Source: Streptomyces camelliae (lineage in GTDB: Bacteria > Actinomycetota > Actinomycetes > Streptomycetales > Streptomycetaceae). From it: a DNA stretch of 64,000 nucleotides. Where the stretch lies: the NCBI RefSeq assembly GCF_027625935.1, contig NZ_CP115300.1, forward strand, positions 8,370,001 to 8,434,000, given 5' to 3'. The notes beneath the pieces are model-generated. The model was given only the letters and a program-made list of their open reading frames with translations, was not told the origin of the DNA and made no database searches. A program made the position numbers and the translations under genes. This document shows positions 61,581 through 64,000 of the stretch, one piece after another; positions within the stretch are counted from its first letter, which is position 1, and each line of letters begins with the position of its first letter.

Positions 61581-64000
61581 TCATTCCGTGGCCCGCAGAC
61601 CCTGGTACGGCGTGTGCGGGCCCGAAGACCTGTCGGGACGCGGTACGAGCGCGGCCAGGGCGGTACGGGACGACACACCAGTCTTGCGGTAGATGCGGGA
61701 GAGATGGGTCTCCACCGTGCGCGTGCTGAGCACCAGCTTGCCCGCGATGTCCTTGCCGGTCAGCCCCTCGGCGACCAGGGTGGCGATCTCCCGTTCGCGC
61801 GCGGTGAGTCCGGCCAGCGCGGCGTCCGGCCGGTCCGCGGCGCCGAGTACGGCGTCCCGGGTCGCGTCGGCCAGGCCCACGAGCGCCGCGGCACCGCCGT
61901 CGAGCGCCAGCCGCCGGCCGCGCCGCCACGCCTGTCCGGCCCGGCCGGCGTGCTGCGGCGAGGCCGCCATCAGCGGGGCGCCGAGCAGCAGGCAGTACGC
62001 CTCCCAGAACCGCGCCCCCGACCGCTCGCACTCGGCGGCGGCCTCGGCCAGCAGCCCGGCCGCGTCGCCCGGCCTGCCTTCGGCCACCGCGAGCTGCGCG
62101 GAGATGCGCAGCGCCAGCGCCCGTGGCAGCGGCAGGTCCAGTCGGCCGGCCACCTCGCGGGCCCGCCCCTCGTACGCGCGGGCCCCCGGCAGATCACCGA
62201 GGGCCAGACAGGCCCGGACCAGGATCTCCAGGAAGAGCACGTGCCGGGAGGGCGGAAACCGTTCGAGACCGGGCCCGCCCGCCCGCAGCACCAGGTCCCG
62301 GGCGCCCTCCGGATCGCCGCTGAGGAACGCCGTGTAGGCGAGCACGCTCCACGCCGTCGACGCCCACCAGTCCACGCCCGGACCCGACACGGCCACCGCC
62401 TCCCGCGCCGCGGCCACCGGAGCCGGATCACCTGGCGGGCAGGCCGCGGTCAGCACCTGCGCCTTCAGCGCCATCACGAACGACAGCGCCTCGTCACTGC
62501 CCAGCCCGCGTGCGACCTCCTCGGCCTCGGCGACCTGCTCCAGCGCCGTACGCAGCTCCCCGGTCTGATTGCCGATGTGTGCCTTGACCAGCAGCAGATA
62601 CGGCAGCTGGGCCACCTGGCCGGTGCGCCGCGCGACGGCGAGACCCCGATCGGCGTGTCGGCCCGCGTCGGCGAAATCCTCCAGCAGCGTCTCCGCCCAG
62701 GCCAGCCGGGCGAGCGGCTCGCACAGCCCGGTCAGCTCGTCGTCGGGCAGCGCGTCCACCAGCGCGGCGGCCCGCCGGGCGGCCCGGCGCGCCGCCGCCA
62801 TGTCACCCTCGTACGCCTCACCGAGCGCGGACACCGCGAGCACGCCCGCCTCCGCCACCTCGTCGCCCAGCGACCGGGCCGCCGCGAGCGCCCGTACGAC
62901 GGTCGCCCGGACCTCCCCGTAGGCGGCGGCACGGGACGCCGACGAGCCCAGCTCCCGGCCCAGCGCCACCATGTCGGCCGGCGCCGGGCCGGGCCGCCGG
63001 TCCAGCTCCCGGCGCAAGAGCGCGACCGCCTCCGCGTAGCGGCCCAGGCGCCGTTCCATGTCCGCGCAGCTCACCACGGCCGGCACCCGCACCGGGCCGT
63101 CGTCCGGGCCCTGCGCCAGGGCGATCACCTCGTGCAGCAGGTCCCTGCTGTCCCGCAGCCGCCCGGCGGCGCCGAGCGCCCGGGCCCGCTCCAGCAGCCA
63201 GCCCCGGCGCCGGGCCGCGTGCTCCGCGGTGTGCGGCAGATGGCGCAACGCCGCCTCCCACCAGTGCGCGCTGCTCGCCGGCGCCGTCCGCGCGGTCTGC
63301 CGGGCCGCCCGCACCAGTACACCCGCCGCGTCCGGGTCCCAGCCGGTCAGGGCACGCTCCACATGGTGCGCCTGCTCGGCCGGGGGAGCACCGGTCCGGG
63401 CCAGTTCGGCGGCGGCCCGGCGATGCACGGCCGCGCGCCGCCAGGGTTCCATGCCGTCGTGCACGAGGGAGCGCAGCACCGGGTGGCGCGGGGCCAGCCG
63501 GTCGCCGGTGCCCGAGCGCAGCAGATCACGGCGCGCCAACACGCCCAGGTCGTCCAGCAGTTCGACCTCCGGACGGCCGCTGACCGCCCGCACCAGAGCG
63601 GGGGTCGCCTGGTCGCCGAGGACCGCGACCGTCTCCAGCGTGCGCAGCTGGTCCTCGGTCAGCGGGCTCAGCTCCTCCAGCAGCAGCGACGTCAACCCCA
63701 GGGCGGGCAGGGCCCGTTGGGCGCCGGCCGTGCGGTGGGCGTGCAGCAGGGCCAGCAGATAGAGCGGGTTGCCCTCGCTCGCCGCGTGCAGCCGGTCCAG
63801 CTCCGCGGGCGCCAGATCGGGGGCGAGGCGCTCGGCGCACTCCTGCCGGGGCAGCGGGCCGAGGTCCAGACGGAGCACGGTGTCGGCCTCGACGCCCCGG
63901 GTCAGCGACGCGGCGAGCGGTGCCGGGCTCTGCCGGGCCCGGCGGGCGACCAGGAGGACGACGGGCCCGGGCGCGGGGTGCCGTACCAGATGGTCCAGCA
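61581..64000 (-). CDS. Large LuxR-family (LAL) ATP-binding regulator, N-terminus outside window
   Basis: The frame stays open to the window edge, so the ATPase N-terminus is missing; the last visible part includes [23 protein letters not shown] of the AAA-type domain. The middle is made of TPR-like helical repeats. The C-terminal LuxR HTH is clear: [48 protein letters not shown] proteins often activate nearby pathways in Streptomyces. Its nearest downstream neighbour on the same strand is the kinase operon, 390 bp away. Confidence 0.93.
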   Translation of the reverse strand, partial: LDHLVRHPAPGPVVLLVARRARQSPAPLAASLTRGVEADTVLRLDLGPLPRQECAERLAPDLAPAELDRLHAASEGNPLYLLALLHAHRTAGAQRALPALGLTSLLLEELSPLTEDQLRTLETVAVLGDQATPALVRAVSGRPEVELLDDLGVLARRDLLRSGTGDRLAPRHPVLRSLVHDGMEPWRRAAVHRRAAAELARTGAPPAEQAHHVERALTGWDPDAAGVLVRAARQTARTAPASSAHWWEAALRHLPHTAEHAARRRGWLLERARALGAAGRLRDSRDLLHEVIALAQGPDDGPVRVPAVVSCADMERRLGRYAEAVALLRRELDRRPGPAPADMVALGRELGSSASRAAAYGEVRATVVRALAAARSLGDEVAEAGVLAVSALGEAYEGDMAAARRAARRAAALVDALPDDELTGLCEPLARLAWAETLLEDFADAGRHADRGLAVARRTGQVAQLPYLLLVKAHIGNQTGELRTALEQVAEAEEVARGLGSDEALSFVMALKAQVLTAACPPGDPAPVAAAREAVAVSGPGVDWWASTAWSVLAYTAFLSGDPEGARDLVLRAGGPGLERFPPSRHVLFLEILVRACLALGDLPGARAYEGRAREVAGRLDLPLPRALALRISAQLAVAEGRPGDAAGLLAEAAAECERSGARFWEAYCLLLGAPLMAASPQHAGRAGQAWRRGRRLALDGGAAALVGLADATRDAVLGAADRPDAALAGLTAREREIATLVAEGLTGKDIAGKLVLSTRTVETHLSRIYRKTGVSSRTALAALVPRPDRSSGPHTPYQGLRATE

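Overview
This is a GC-rich (about 70 percent or more G+C by eye) actinobacterial window that reads as Streptomyces. The evidence is strong third-position G/C bias, many GTG starts, TAGxxT-type -10 boxes next to leaderless starts, and several genus-typical families: a Tap-like telomere-associated protein, a SAV_5884-type ATP-grasp RiPP maturase, SpoIIE-type phosphatases, SCO6745-like and Mak-cap proteins. I saw no rRNA, tRNA, IS element, prophage or CRISPR. The mix of specialised metabolism, secreted hydrolases, drug efflux and duplicated or optional metabolic genes suggests a chromosome arm rather than the core; that is inference.

Layout. 1-5.0 kb: the end of a PucR-like regulator, a secreted serine hydrolase, a small nonapeptide-repeat protein, and a membrane PP2C phosphatase. 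5.1-7.2 kb (minus): a compact graspetide locus of precursor, ATP-grasp ligase and a Gfo/Idh/MocA oxidoreductase. 7.4-10.4 kb (plus): a leaderless small helix-turn-helix protein and a Tap homologue with no tpg beside it. 11.5-13.4 kb: a cyclodipeptide synthase overlapping a P450 that closely resembles Mycobacterium tuberculosis CYP121, i.e. a mycocyclosin-type pair. 15-17 kb: a repeat-rich secreted protein and a class F sortase with Lys where the catalytic Arg is expected. 16.9-22.7 kb (minus): SGNH hydrolase, TetR, then an arabinoside operon (GH51, GH27, LacI). 22.8-24.2 kb: a short, archaeal/eukaryote-type prolyl-tRNA synthetase. 24.4-27.3 kb: HxlR and imine-reductase-like pair, a G-rich non-coding block, a LysR regulator. 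27.4-31 kb: secreted collagenase and an N-terminally extended GAPDH. 31-40.7 kb: PIG-V-like membrane protein, Cmx-type chloramphenicol exporter, PP2C phosphatase with a MASE1 protein, MarR and DHA2 exporter, DedA, KhtT/KhtU antiporter. 41-47.4 kb: aldo/keto reductase, chitosanase with a perfect palindromic operator, phosphoglucomutase, GDSL lipase, a possibly decayed region, a Mak-cap protein. 47.6-53.9 kb: M1 peptidase, GH25 lysozyme, small membrane and secreted proteins, and a flavin monooxygenase/TetR pair with two perfect 16-bp operators. 54-61.2 kb: AI-2E family protein, nitroreductase, and a translationally coupled operon of a lipoprotein and two kinase/substrate-binding-protein fusions. 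61.6-64 kb: a large LuxR (LAL) regulator cut by the window end.

The most notable systems are the CDPS-CYP121 pair, the reduced graspetide locus with an unexpected oxidoreductase, and the twin receptor kinases whose only membrane segment carries a twin-arginine-like motif. Much of the rest is extracellular polymer degradation (chitosan, arabinan, collagen, peptides, peptidoglycan, lipids) with local one-component regulators. Family assignments come from recognising the protein sequences by eye; no database search was run.
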